A DNA stretch of 64,000 nt from Deltaproteobacteria bacterium (GTDB lineage: Bacteria > Myxococcota > Myxococcia > Myxococcales > SZAS-1): positions 142,922 through 206,921 of the forward strand of contig JAFEBB010000005.1 of NCBI GenBank assembly GCA_018266075.1, written 5' to 3'. The notes under the pieces were generated by a model that saw only the letters and a list, made by a program, of their open reading frames with translations, did no database searches and was not told the DNA's origin. The translations under genes and the position numbers were made by a program. This document shows, piece after piece, positions 53,195 to 61,988 of the stretch (position 1 is the first letter of the stretch; each line of letters begins with the position of its first letter).

Positions 53195-54021
53195 CAGAAG
53201 CTCCCCCGCACGCCGACATCGCCGCCTGCGCCGCCGGGTGAGTCTGGGCCGCGCAGGAAGAAGTACGCCGAGAGCCCGCCCGTCGCGAGCGCGCTGACCC
53301 ACAGCGCGTCGGCGACTGGGCCTTGCCACTTGAGGCTCGCGTCGCCGTCCTTGCAGCTCTGCACGGTGACGTTGGCGTTTTTGTAGCAGTCCTGCGCCGT
53401 GGTGTAGGTGTTGTGGACCTGCAAGGTCATGATCGCCGCGCCCGCCGCGAGCACGCCCGCGGCCGCGAGCGAGACGTACGCCGGCACGCGCGACGGCGCT
53501 TCGACCGGCGCTGGCGTCGACGCCGTCAGCCCTCCAGCCGGCGTCGGCGTGGCCGCGCGAAGCCCGCCGTCCACGAGCAGCTTGCGGGTCATGGCCACGG
53601 CCGCGTCGCCGAGGGCATTCTCGTTGTCCTTGATGAAGTCGCCTTCGCTGCCTGCCACCCGGGCCTTCTGGGTATTGAGCAGGCGCAGGTCGAGCCGGTA
53701 GCGGTCGCCGAGCTTGCCCAGCTGGCCGGTGATCATGAAGTCCACGCCGAGCGCGCCGCCGATCTCCGCGAGGCAGCTCGAGTCCTCCTTGCAGCCGAGG
53801 AGCTGGCGCTGCTTCTCGTAGCCGATGAGGCTCTTCACCTCCGCGCTGGAGATGACCTCCATGCCGCCGGACTTGATGACCTCGCTCATGGTCACCTGCG
53901 TGAGCAGGCGGGCCTGCGGGCCCACGTTCCCGGTGACGTCGTCGAAGTCGACGATGGCGATCTTGGCCTTCTTGGCGGTGGGGGACGCCGCGAGGGCAAC
54001 CACGAGCAGCGCGGTGAGCAT
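53194..54021 (-). CDS. TolB/CsgG-like N-terminal domain protein with C-terminal envelope module
   Basis: 275 residues. Signal-like N-terminus, then KIAIVDFDDVTGNVGPQARLLTQVTMSEV, EVISSAEVKSLIGYEKQRQLLGC and SSCLAEIGGALGVDFMITGQLGKLGDRYRLDLRL, the fold of TolB-N/CsgG-like nucleotide-free domains that recur in myxobacterial periplasmic proteins. A Pro/Thr linker precedes one helix (about 185-205) and a C-terminal block (ADALWVSALATGGLSAYFF...SPGGAGGDVGVRGSF) shared with the protein at 49025-50146. First gene of a two-gene unit with the NHL lipoprotein. Confidence 0.82.
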   Translation of the reverse strand: MLTALLVVALAASPTAKKAKIAIVDFDDVTGNVGPQARLLTQVTMSEVIKSGGMEVISSAEVKSLIGYEKQRQLLGCKEDSSCLAEIGGALGVDFMITGQLGKLGDRYRLDLRLLNTQKARVAGSEGDFIKDNENALGDAAVAMTRKLLVDGGLRAATPTPAGGLTASTPAPVEAPSRVPAYVSLAAAGVLAAGAAIMTLQVHNTYTTAQDCYKNANVTVQSCKDGDASLKWQGPVADALWVSALATGGLSAYFFLRGPDSPGGAGGDVGVRGSF

Positions 54022-54130
54022 CGAAGGAAACCTCGTCTGCGGCGCAGGCCACCGAACGGTAGCACGGTCGAAGACCCATCGACTTGGGCCGTGGCAGAGC
54101 GCGTTCCGCTGTGTTACGAGCACGCGCGAC

Positions 54131-55417
54131 ATGGCAGCCACCCTCATCACCGGCGGACGCGTCATCGATCCCGCCGAGAACCTCGACGCGGTCCGCGACG
54201 TGCTCCTCCACGAGGGCAAGGTGGCCGCGGTGGGCGAGCGGTTGGCTGCTCCGCCGGACGCCGAGCGTGTGGACGCCCGCGGCAAGTGGGTGCTGCCCGG
54301 CTTCATCGATCTGCACGTGCACCTGCGCGAGCCCGGCGACGAGTACAAAGAGACCGTGGCGACGGGCGTGGCGTCGGCGGTGGCAGGTGGCTTCACCACC
54401 GTCGTGGCCATGCCGAACACGCGGCCGACCAACGACACCGTGGCCGTGACCGAGCTCATCCTCGAGCGCGCGCGGCAAGCGCAGAAGGCGCGCGTCGTTC
54501 CGGCCGGCGCAATCACCGTGGGCCTCAAGGGCGAGACCCTCTCCGAGATTGGCGACCTGGTTGCCGCTGGCTGCCGAGCCATCACCGATGACGGCCGGCC
54601 GGTGATGAACGCGGGACTGATGCGACGCGCGCTCGAGTACGCGCAGCTCTTCGATGTCCCCGTCATGGTGCACGAGGAGGATCTCGATCTCTCCAAGGGC
54701 GGCGTGATGAACGAGGGCCCGGTCGCGACCAAGCTCGGGCTGCGCGGCGTGCCCAATGCCGCGGAAGTGGCGATGGTCGTCCGCGACATCGCGCTGCTCG
54801 AGGAAGTGGGCGGGCATCTGCACATCGCGCACCTCTCGTGCGCGGGCAGCGTGCGCGCGGTGCGCGAGGCGCGCGCACGTGGCTTGCGTGTGACCGCCGA
54901 GGCCGCGCCGCACCACTTCACGCTCACCGACGAGGCCGTGGGCTGCTACCACACGCACGCCAAGATGGCGCCGCCGCTGCGGTCCGAGGCCGACCGGGAG
55001 GCCGTGATTGCCGCGATGGCCGACGGGACGATCGACGCCATTGCCACCGATCACGCGCCGCACTCGCTCGTCGAGAAGGACGTGGAGTTCGACGTCGCCG
55101 CCAACGGCATCGTGGGACTGGAGACGGCGCTGCCGCTCACGCTCGCGCTCGTGAAAGCTGGACGGCTGACCGTGAAGCGCGCCATCGAGCTTTTGACGAG
55201 CGGGCCTGCGGAGACGTTCGGGCTGCCGGGCGGAACGCTGGCCGTGGGCGCGCCGGCCGACGTGACCATCGTGGACCCCGAGGCGAGCTGGAAGGTGGAG
55301 CCGGAGAAGTTCGCGTCGAAGTCGTGCAACTCGCCGTTCGCGGGTTGGACGGTGCAGGGCAGGGTGGAGCAGACGTTCGTTGCTGGAGTGCGGGTGTTCT
55401 CGCGGGAGCGTGCATGA
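54131..55417 (+). CDS. pyrC: Dihydroorotase
   Basis: 428 residues, class I size. Metal ligands: H-x-H in [10 protein letters not shown], Asp in AITDDGRPV, His in HEEDLDL and HIAHLS, and the catalytic Asp in ATDHAPHS. It closes carbamoyl-aspartate to dihydroorotate in pyrimidine synthesis. ATG at 54131 begins the family-like N-terminus [19 protein letters not shown]. It overlaps carA by 4 bp (ATGA). The pyrB gene often found upstream is absent here. Confidence 0.96.
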   Translation: MAATLITGGRVIDPAENLDAVRDVLLHEGKVAAVGERLAAPPDAERVDARGKWVLPGFIDLHVHLREPGDEYKETVATGVASAVAGGFTTVVAMPNTRPTNDTVAVTELILERARQAQKARVVPAGAITVGLKGETLSEIGDLVAAGCRAITDDGRPVMNAGLMRRALEYAQLFDVPVMVHEEDLDLSKGGVMNEGPVATKLGLRGVPNAAEVAMVVRDIALLEEVGGHLHIAHLSCAGSVRAVREARARGLRVTAEAAPHHFTLTDEAVGCYHTHAKMAPPLRSEADREAVIAAMADGTIDAIATDHAPHSLVEKDVEFDVAANGIVGLETALPLTLALVKAGRLTVKRAIELLTSGPAETFGLPGGTLAVGAPADVTIVDPEASWKVEPEKFASKSCNSPFAGWTVQGRVEQTFVAGVRVFSRERA

Positions 55418-56535
55418 GCAAGAAGGCGCGACTGGTGCTGGCCGATGGCCTCGCCTTCGAGGGCGAGCAGTTCGGCGCAGAGGGCGAGCGGCTCGGCGAG
55501 GTGGTCTTCAACACCTCGCTCTTCGGCTACCAGGAGATCCTCACCGACCCGAGCTACGTCGGGCAGATCCTCTGCATGACGAACCCGGAGATCGGCAACA
55601 CCGGCGTCAACGCGGCCGACGACGAGTCCGCCAAGCCGCACCCCGTGGGCTTCGTGGTCCGCAACCTCACGCGCACCCCGAGCAACTGGCGCAGCGAAGG
55701 CGATCTCTCGAGCTACCTCGCCAAGCACGGCGTGGTGGGCATCAGCGGCATCGACACGCGCAAGCTGGTGAAGCACCTCCGCGAGACCGGCGCGCAGATG
55801 GGCGTCATCAGCACGGAGAACCTGACCGAGAAGGCTTTGCAGGAGCGCGCGCAGAAGGCGCCGGGCATGGAAGGCCAGGACCTCGCCAGCGGCATCAGCT
55901 GCAAGGCGCCTTACGAGTTCACCGAGGGCTCCGGCGATCCGCTGAACGAAGGTCACGGCCCGCCGCCCGCGCAGCGGCTGCACGTGGTGGCGTACGACTT
56001 CGGCTTGAAGAAGGCGATGGTGCGGCTCTTGGTCGACCGCGGCTGCCGCGTGACCGTGGTGCCCGCGCACATGACCGCGGCCGACGTGCTCGCGATGAAG
56101 CCCAACGGCGTGTTCCTCACCAACGGCCCCGGCGATCCGGCGGCGGTGAAGGGCGTCGACAAGGAAGTGAGCGCGATGCTCGGCAAGGTGCCCATCTTCG
56201 GCATCTGCCTCGGGCACCAGATCCTCTCGCTGGCGCTGGGCGCGAAGACCTACAAGCTCAAGTTCGGCCACCGCGGTGGTAACCAACCGGTTAAGGAATT
56301 GGCGACGGGCAAGGTGGACATCACCGCCCAGAACCACGGCTTCGCGGTGGACGACAAGACGCTCACCCGCGCGCGCGTGAGCCACATCAACCTGAACGAC
56401 GGCACCGTCGAGGGCATCGAGGCCCCGGACGCGCGCGCGTTCAGCGTGCAGTACCACCCCGAGGCGTCGCCCGGTCCGCATGACGCGCGGCCGCTGTTCG
56501 AGCGGTTCGTGAACTTGATGGAGTCGGGGCGGTAG
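55414..56535 (+). CDS. carA: Carbamoyl-phosphate synthase small subunit
   Basis: 373 residues. CPSase_sm N-terminal domain ([34 protein letters not shown]), then a class I glutamine amidotransferase with the nucleophile Cys in [10 protein letters not shown] and the His-Glu pair in [11 protein letters not shown]. It supplies ammonia for carbamoyl phosphate in the pyrimidine and arginine routes. carB is not in the window. Overlap with pyrC shows an intact pyrC-carA operon. Confidence 0.96.
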   Translation: MSKKARLVLADGLAFEGEQFGAEGERLGEVVFNTSLFGYQEILTDPSYVGQILCMTNPEIGNTGVNAADDESAKPHPVGFVVRNLTRTPSNWRSEGDLSSYLAKHGVVGISGIDTRKLVKHLRETGAQMGVISTENLTEKALQERAQKAPGMEGQDLASGISCKAPYEFTEGSGDPLNEGHGPPPAQRLHVVAYDFGLKKAMVRLLVDRGCRVTVVPAHMTAADVLAMKPNGVFLTNGPGDPAAVKGVDKEVSAMLGKVPIFGICLGHQILSLALGAKTYKLKFGHRGGNQPVKELATGKVDITAQNHGFAVDDKTLTRARVSHINLNDGTVEGIEAPDARAFSVQYHPEASPGPHDARPLFERFVNLMESGR

Positions 56536-56571
56536 TTCGAACCGACGCGCAGCTCGCGCGTTGGAACGGAA

Positions 56572-56841
56572 ATGGATCCAGATGCCGTGCGTCGCGCTCG
56601 CGCGCGGACGCGTCTGGTGTTCGCAGCGCTGATGTTCTTGGTTGGCTTCGTCGAAGTCGTCAGCGTCAGGCTGCACCGCCGACGCGAGTTCGACTACCCG
56701 TGCGCGGATCGATGGAACAACGTTCGGATTCTTGTCGCCAAGCGCGACATCCCGGCGGGAACCGTGATCACGCGCGAGTCGTTCGAGCCGCCTCCTGATT
56801 GGAATCGGCGCTGCCCGGCTGTACCAGGCGCCATCCCTTGA
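56572..56841 (+). CDS. Small membrane protein with SAF-like segment
   Basis: 89 residues. An N-terminal hydrophobic helix (about 14-32, RLVFAALMFLVGFVEVVSV) is followed by a short outer domain containing VRILVAKRDIPAGTVITRES, which matches the opening of SAF domains in CpaB/FlgA-type proteins. The rest of a SAF domain is missing, so it is a fragment or a minimal version. Two cysteines may form a disulfide. It follows carA by 36 bp; no pilus genes are near. Confidence 0.6.
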   Translation: MDPDAVRRARARTRLVFAALMFLVGFVEVVSVRLHRRREFDYPCADRWNNVRILVAKRDIPAGTVITRESFEPPPDWNRRCPAVPGAIP

Positions 56842-56847
56842 CGTCAG

Positions 56848-56871
56848 ACATATGCACAGATATGCATATGT
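56848..56871. promoter_or_regulatory. Operator directly upstream of the ArsR gene
   Basis: ACATATGCA (56848-56856) and TGCATATGT (56863-56871) are perfect reverse complements with a 6-base spacer. A 10-bp palindrome ATATGCATAT (56860-56869) overlaps the right arm. The site is AT-rich in a GC-rich background and ends 6 bases before the ATG of the ArsR-family gene, replacing any Shine-Dalgarno sequence. It is the expected form and place for autoregulation by a dimeric winged-helix repressor. Confidence 0.75.
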
Positions 56872-56877
56872 GTCGTC

Positions 56878-57219
56878 ATGCAAGCCAATCTCTTCGAAAC
56901 CCTCGCCGATCCCACGCGTCGCCGCATCGTGGAGGTGCTCGCCGGCGGTGAGTTGCCGGTGAACGACCTCGTCGCGCGCGTCGACATCCATCAATCGGGC
57001 GTCTCGCGGCACCTGCGCATCCTGCAGGAAGCTGGCTTCGTCACCGTCCGTCCCGAAGGGCAGCAGCGCTTCTACGCGCTGCGTCCCGAGCCGTTTCAGG
57101 AGCTCGATCACTGGGTCGACCGCTACCGCGCGCTCTGGGAGCGCCGGCTCGAGCGCTTCGGCAAGGAGCTCGCGCGTCGCCAAAAACTGAAGGCCAAATC
57201 CAAAGGGAGCAAGCGATGA
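56878..57219 (+). CDS. ArsR/SmtB-family winged-helix regulator
   Basis: 113 residues. The helix-turn-helix spans about residues 28-55 (VNDLVARVDIHQSGVSRHL then LQEAGFV), with the N-terminal motif FETLADPTRRRIVEVLAGG. The metal-binding cysteines of arsenic or metal sensors are absent (no Cys in the protein). This is the subtype that pairs with SRPBCC/AHSA1 genes. There is no ribosome-binding site before the ATG, so the transcript may be leaderless. It overlaps the SRPBCC gene by 4 bp (ATGA). Confidence 0.93.
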   Translation: MQANLFETLADPTRRRIVEVLAGGELPVNDLVARVDIHQSGVSRHLRILQEAGFVTVRPEGQQRFYALRPEPFQELDHWVDRYRALWERRLERFGKELARRQKLKAKSKGSKR

Positions 57220-57728
57220 GCGCCAAGAAGATCGTGTTCGAGCAGAGCTACACCGCCACGCTGGACGAGGTCTGGGAGCTCTGGACCACCGCCGACGGCA
57301 TCGAGGCCTGGTGGGGCCCGGAGGGCTTCAGCACCAAGATCAAGAAGCTCGAGGTGAAGTCCGGCGGCGCGATCCACTACGCCATGACCGCCGTGGCGCC
57401 GGAGATGGTGCAGTTCATGAAGCAGGCCGGCATGCCCACGACCACCGAGACCAAGGGCCACTTCAGTGAGGTCACGCCCAAGACGCGTCTGGTGCTCGTG
57501 CAGGTGATGGACTTCGTGCCCGGCGTGGCGCCGTACGACATCGCCTCCGTGCTCGAGCTGTCCACCAAGGGCAAGACCGTGAAGATGAAGGTCACCGTCG
57601 ACGCCGCGCACAACGAGGAGTGGACCACGCGTTCCAAGATGGGCTGGGAGAGCCAGCTCGGACGGCTCTCGAAGCTGCTCAAGGCGCGCGCGGCAAAGCG
57701 GAAGGGCTCCGAGCGTCGCGCGGATTGA
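57216..57728 (+). CDS. SRPBCC/AHSA1-family protein
   Basis: 170 residues of the START/AHSA1 fold: FEQSYTATLDEVWELWTTADGIEAWWGPEGF, the conserved W-x-x-x-x-x-x-W-W-G-P motif, then HFSEVTPKTRLVLVQ. Members bind hydrophobic ligands and pair with ArsR-type regulators. The basic C-terminal tail (AKRKGSERRAD) is longer than usual. Its stop codon lies inside the first unit of the 42-bp tandem array, so the array may have grown from or into the gene end. Confidence 0.9.
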   Translation: MSAKKIVFEQSYTATLDEVWELWTTADGIEAWWGPEGFSTKIKKLEVKSGGAIHYAMTAVAPEMVQFMKQAGMPTTTETKGHFSEVTPKTRLVLVQVMDFVPGVAPYDIASVLELSTKGKTVKMKVTVDAAHNEEWTTRSKMGWESQLGRLSKLLKARAAKRKGSERRAD

Positions 57729-58035
57729 ATTGCGATCCGTAGATCGAGCCCAGCGCGTCGTCCGGATTGAATTTCGATCCGTAAATCAGCTCCCGCACGT
57801 CGTTCGGATTGAATCGCGATCCGTAAATCACGTTCGTCCCGACGTAAGGATTGAATTGCGATCCGTAAATCACGTTCGCCCCGACGCGGGGATTGAATTT
57901 CGATCCGTAGATCGAGTCCAGCGCGTCGTCCGGATAGAATTGCGATCCGCAGATCACCTTCGCCGCGACGCGGGGATTGAATTTCGATCCGCAAATCACG
58001 CCCGCCGAGACGCGGGGATTGAATTGCGATCCGCG
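57722..58035. repeat. 42-bp tandem repeat array, seven and a half units
   Basis: GGATTGAAT or a one-base variant starts at 57722, 57764, 57806, 57848, 57890, 57932, 57974 and 58016, exactly 42 bp apart. Each unit continues with a conserved CGATCCG and then a more variable half. The array fills the gap between the SRPBCC and AbiEi-like genes, leaving only 32 bp before the latter. 42 is a multiple of 3, and three reading frames stay open through the array. The minus frame gives a 14-residue repeat with core IYGSKFNP and the most GC-rich third codon positions. Confidence 0.9.
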
Positions 58036-58067
58036 TGGCTGGCGCTTGGACGATAAGAGACTCGATC

Positions 58068-58901
58068 ATGACTCCCGACGACCCCTTCAGCAGCGACGCA
58101 CTTCCCAAGCGCTCCCGGAATTTCCGGAGGGTCCTCGAGTGGATCAAAGAGAGCGGGGTGACCGCGGTCACGGCAAGAGACTTGAGCCAGTTGTTCGGCG
58201 AGCCATTTGACCACGCGCCTTCTCGCGGCATCGCGAATCGGCTCGTGGAGCGCGGTCTGCTCCAGCGACTCGCACCCGGTCGCTACGTGGTGATCCGCGC
58301 CGGAGAGTCGCCGCGCGCTCCGCTCGACCCGGGCGAGCGGCTCGATTGTTGGGTGCGTCATCACGCGTTCGCCCATGGAACGGCGATGGCACTCCATGGC
58401 TTTGGTCCGCCATTGGACCCCGAGCAGCCGCTGCAGGTCTTCGTGGGCACGGACCAGCCGCGCATGCCCAGAAGCCTGAAGCTGGACCTCGACTTTCAGA
58501 TGCGCGCCCCAGCCTTCTTTCCCGGCTTCGTGCGCCTCGAACATCCCGCGCTCGGTGAAGTGAGCGTGCGTTCGTTGGCGCAGACGGCGCTCGATGCCGT
58601 CGCACAGCCCACTCGGTGTGGCGGGTTCAGCCGGGTCGCCGCCTTTGTGGCCTTCGCGCTCACCCGATGTGACGCGACCGAGATCGTCGAGGCCGGTGCG
58701 AACGCCGGCGGTCCGGCCGCGAGGAGACTTGGCTTCCTCTTGCAGACTGCGGGCGCTCGCGCTGAGGACCTCGAGCCGCTCAAGCGGCTTGGGGCTCCCC
58801 GATATGTGCCGCTCGATCCCAATGGACCCCGGGAAGGTCCGCTCGACGCCACCTGGCGCCTCAAGCTCAACGCCTCGCTCGACGGGGCCTTGGCCCGCTG
58901 A
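58068..58901 (+). CDS. AbiEi-like antitoxin/regulator (orphan)
   Basis: 277 residues. A winged helix (about 20-75) ends in RGIANRLVERGLLQRLAPGRYVVI, the typical AbiEi/type IV antitoxin N-terminal domain, followed by HHAFAHGTAMALHGFG and a beta-rich domain. AbiEi proteins repress their own operon and neutralise AbiEii nucleotidyltransferase toxins, but no such gene is adjacent: the next gene is a lipoprotein. It may be a solitary regulator or the remnant of a lost pair. ATG at 58068 just after the 42-bp array. Confidence 0.75.
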   Translation: MTPDDPFSSDALPKRSRNFRRVLEWIKESGVTAVTARDLSQLFGEPFDHAPSRGIANRLVERGLLQRLAPGRYVVIRAGESPRAPLDPGERLDCWVRHHAFAHGTAMALHGFGPPLDPEQPLQVFVGTDQPRMPRSLKLDLDFQMRAPAFFPGFVRLEHPALGEVSVRSLAQTALDAVAQPTRCGGFSRVAAFVAFALTRCDATEIVEAGANAGGPAARRLGFLLQTAGARAEDLEPLKRLGAPRYVPLDPNGPREGPLDATWRLKLNASLDGALAR

Positions 58902-58947
58902 CCGCTCGTCCGGTTTGCGATATGTGTGTCGGCTCTCGGGAGCCGCC

Positions 58948-60750
58948 ATGATTCGTCGCATCGCCGTCGTGTTCGCCGCCGTGTCCCTCGCTGCTTGCAG
59001 CGGCGGCACCAAGGGCAGCTCCGGGAGCACCGCCAGCTCCACCGCGTCGAGCACCACGGCCACCATCACCACCGCGTCGTCGGGCACCAGCGGCTCGGCG
59101 TCGACGGGCACCAGCGGCTCGACGACCGGCAGCACCAGCGGCTCGACCGCCAGCGCGAGCTCGGGATCGTCAGGCGCTTCGACGAGCGGCTCCGGAAGCT
59201 CGGGCTCGACGGGCGAGGGCGGCCCGGTGATCACCTCGGTGACCGTCGAAGGCGCGGCCGCGGCCGAAGTGCGCCAGGGCGCCACCGCGAACGCGCACAT
59301 CCACGGCATCAACCTCGACAACGCCACCGCCGTTCAGCTCGGCACCACCGCGCTCACGCCGAGCAGCGACACGGCCACGGAGATCGTCGCGCCGGTGACC
59401 GCGCCGCACGGCGCCACGCTGGGCGCGCTCGACCTGACCGTCACCACGCCCAACGGCAGCACGGTGGACACGGGCGCCATCACCTTCACGCCCATCGTCG
59501 TCTCGCCGAGCGGCGACGACACCGCGCCCGGCGTCCCGAGCGCGCCGTACAAGACGATCACCCAGGCGCTCACCGTTGCCCAGAGCGGCGACACCGTGCA
59601 GCTCATGGCGGGCACCTTCGGCTCCTCGGCCGAGGCGTTCCCGAGCGGGTCCACGCCCGCGAGCTACACCTGCAACGTGAAGGACGGCGTGACCCTCGCC
59701 GGCGTCGCCACCGACGCAGGCAACCCGCTCATCCTCGACGAGGTCGACGGCGGCAGCGCCACCGCGAGCCCCATCGTGCCCTGCGGCAGCATGAGCCTCT
59801 CCGACGTGGACGTGCAGGGCTTCGGCTACGGCGCGGTGGTCATCCACGGCTCGATGGACATCTCCAACATGCACCAGAGCGGCGCGGCCCAGGACGGCCT
59901 CTACGCCTCCGGCGTGAACGCGCTGCTCTCCATCGCCACCAACTCCGGCGCCGCGCAGCACTCGTCGTTCCTCAACAACGGCGCGTCGGGCCTGCACGTG
60001 CTCTCGCAGGCCACGCTGACCGCCGGCGGCTTCGACGCGACCGGCAACGCGCAGGAGGGCGTGCGCGTGGAAGGTGGCTCGAGCAGCTCGGTGCGCTTCG
60101 CGCGATTGGACCAGAACGTGGCCGCGGGCGCGTACTTCTCGGGCAACGTGCTGGTGAACATGGGTCCCTCGGTGGAGGCGAACGGCAACGGGCAGGGCGT
60201 GGTGTTCTTCAACGTCACGCGCACCAGCGCCATGGACGGCGTGACCATCGAGGGCAACACCGGCGACGGCCTCGCGGTCCTCGGCAACAGCGGCGGCGTG
60301 AACGTGACCAACAGCTTCGTGGACACCAACCTCGCCGGTCTGCACATCGACACCGACGGCGGCGCGGTGAGCGTGGGCACGACGAACTTCGTGGTGAACA
60401 CCCGCGGCGTCCTCGTGCGCGGCAATCCGACGAGCGTGAACTTGAATGCCACCGGCTCCGGCTCGAACACCGTCCGCGGCAATCAGGTGAACCTCGACGT
60501 GGACGTGACCGCGAGCGCGCTCGTCTCGATGCGCGGCGTGGTCTTCGACGGCACCGACGGAGGCGCGTTCCCCGACGCCTCGCCCTCGGGCGGCGAGACC
60601 TGGGGCTGGACGTACCCGCCCGGCGACGCCGGCATCCAGTACATCAGCTCCACGGGCTTGAGCCTCGCGCCGCTCGAGTGGGATCCCGACGCGGGCGAAG
60701 GCCCGTTCAACTACCTGCTCTGGGACGGCGGCGGTTCGATCCAGTTCTAG
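58948..60750 (+). CDS. Surface lipoprotein with IPT/TIG-like and right-handed beta-helix domains
   Basis: 600 residues. Lipobox LAAC (Cys 17), then a Ser/Thr/Gly linker of about 75 residues. An IPT/TIG-like domain (VITSVTVEGAAAAEVRQGAT, about 93-185) is followed by a beta-helix opening with the DUF1565 phrase VVSPSGDDTAPGVPSAPYKT and repeated short coils (SSFLNNGASGLHVL, NVAAGAYFSGN, NTGDGLAVLGN). Related proteins bind polysaccharides or act as adhesins. GGGAG precedes the ATG. Its stop shares a CTAG with the convergent moeB stop. Confidence 0.87.
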   Translation: MIRRIAVVFAAVSLAACSGGTKGSSGSTASSTASSTTATITTASSGTSGSASTGTSGSTTGSTSGSTASASSGSSGASTSGSGSSGSTGEGGPVITSVTVEGAAAAEVRQGATANAHIHGINLDNATAVQLGTTALTPSSDTATEIVAPVTAPHGATLGALDLTVTTPNGSTVDTGAITFTPIVVSPSGDDTAPGVPSAPYKTITQALTVAQSGDTVQLMAGTFGSSAEAFPSGSTPASYTCNVKDGVTLAGVATDAGNPLILDEVDGGSATASPIVPCGSMSLSDVDVQGFGYGAVVIHGSMDISNMHQSGAAQDGLYASGVNALLSIATNSGAAQHSSFLNNGASGLHVLSQATLTAGGFDATGNAQEGVRVEGGSSSSVRFARLDQNVAAGAYFSGNVLVNMGPSVEANGNGQGVVFFNVTRTSAMDGVTIEGNTGDGLAVLGNSGGVNVTNSFVDTNLAGLHIDTDGGAVSVGTTNFVVNTRGVLVRGNPTSVNLNATGSGSNTVRGNQVNLDVDVTASALVSMRGVVFDGTDGGAFPDASPSGGETWGWTYPPGDAGIQYISSTGLSLAPLEWDPDAGEGPFNYLLWDGGGSIQF

Positions 60751-61904
60751 CCGACGCGGCAGAACTGCTCGTAGTCGATGAACTCGACCTTCGCGCCCGG
60801 CGCGCACACCGGGCACTTGTGGTCGCGCCGCAGCTTGAGCTCGCCGAACTCCATCGCCAGCGCGTCGTAGGTGAGCAGCCGCCCGTTCAGCGACGCGCCG
60901 ATCCCGAGCACGAGCTTGATGGCCTCGGTGGCCTGCAGCAGGCCGATGACGCCCGGCAACACGCCGAGCACGCCGGCCTCCGCGCATGAAGGCGCCAGCT
61001 CCGGCGGCGGCGGCTGCGGATAGAGGCAGCGGTAGCACGGCCCCTGGCCCGGGATGAACGTCGTGACCTGGCCTTCGAAGCGATAGATCGAGCCGTGGAT
61101 GTTGGGCTTGCCCAGCATCACGCAGGCGTCGTTGAGCAGGTAGCGCGTGGGGAAGTTGTCGCCGCCGTCGATGACGAGATCGAAGCCGCTCAGGATCTCG
61201 ACGACGTTCTTCGAGTCGAGCCGCTCGTGAAACTGGCTCACGCGCACGTCGGGGTTGAGCTCGTGGATCGCGCGCTCGGCCGACTCGGTCTTGGGCAGGC
61301 CGACGCGGCTGTGGCCGTGGATCACCTGGCGCTGCAGGTTCGAGAGATCGACCACGTCGCTGTCGATGAGCCCGATGTGTCCAACGCCCGCGGCCGCGAG
61401 GTAGAGCGCCGCCGGCGAGCCGAGCCCGCCCGCGCCGAGCAGCAGCACCTTCGCACCGAGCAGCTTGTCCTGACCGGCCTCGCCGACTTCAGGAATGACC
61501 AGATGTCGCCGGTAGCGCTCCTTCTGCTCCGCGGACAACCCTGTGCTCACCTCGGTCGGAAAGCCGCGGTCGTGCCAGCGGTCGAAGCCGCCGGCCATCG
61601 AGGCGACGTTCGCGTAGCCCAGCTCGAGCAGGCTCTTCGCCGCGAACGCCGAGCGCGCGCCGCCCGCGCAGTACACGACGATGCGCTGCTCGCGCGACAC
61701 CGCCTGCTCGATGCGCTGCTCGAGAAACCCGCGCGGGATGTGCTTCGCACCGGGGAGCCTTCCGCCGGCGAGCTCGTCGGACTCGCGGACGTCGAGGAGG
61801 AGCAGCGGCTCTTGGGCGTCGAGCGCGGCCTTCACCTCCTCGACGCTGAGCTCGCGCACCTGCTTCCGCGCCTCGGCCAGAAGCTCGCGGTAGGTGGGTG
61901 ACAT
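60747..61904 (-). CDS. moeB: Rhodanese-MoeB/ThiF fusion (sulfur-carrier adenylyltransferase)
   Basis: 385 residues. An N-terminal rhodanese domain has active Cys 79 in VVYCAGGARSA. The C-terminal ThiF/MoeB domain starts YRRHLVIPEVGEAGQDKL, has the nucleotide loop GAGGLGSPAALYLAAAGVG and DSDVVDLSNLQRQV, and zinc Cys pairs in GPCYRC and KCPVC. It adenylates the C-terminus of a ubiquitin-like sulfur carrier (MoaD/ThiS) and can pass sulfur. The domain order is the reverse of eukaryotic MOCS3. No carrier gene is adjacent. Start ATG 61904. Confidence 0.92.
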   Translation of the reverse strand: MSPTYRELLAEARKQVRELSVEEVKAALDAQEPLLLLDVRESDELAGGRLPGAKHIPRGFLEQRIEQAVSREQRIVVYCAGGARSAFAAKSLLELGYANVASMAGGFDRWHDRGFPTEVSTGLSAEQKERYRRHLVIPEVGEAGQDKLLGAKVLLLGAGGLGSPAALYLAAAGVGHIGLIDSDVVDLSNLQRQVIHGHSRVGLPKTESAERAIHELNPDVRVSQFHERLDSKNVVEILSGFDLVIDGGDNFPTRYLLNDACVMLGKPNIHGSIYRFEGQVTTFIPGQGPCYRCLYPQPPPPELAPSCAEAGVLGVLPGVIGLLQATEAIKLVLGIGASLNGRLLTYDALAMEFGELKLRRDHKCPVCAPGAKVEFIDYEQFCRVG

Positions 61905-61988
61905 CAGCTCGACTCCGGTCCAGGCGGGCTCGCGCTCGTATATTACGCCCGCGACTGCGGCGCTCGGCCGCTCGCACGAGGAGGGAAC

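Noticed and set aside
57679..57999. Repeat protein IYGSKFNP as a confirmed gene
   Set aside because: The frame with the best third-position GC starts at a GTG without a ribosome-binding site and ends inside the SRPBCC gene. It is kept as a hypothesis in the findings only.
57722..58035. CRISPR array
   Set aside because: The short ATTGAAT phrase recurs regularly, but the 42-bp period leaves no room for a 25-37 bp repeat plus a 30 bp spacer. The variable halves are themselves related to each other, and no cas genes are near.
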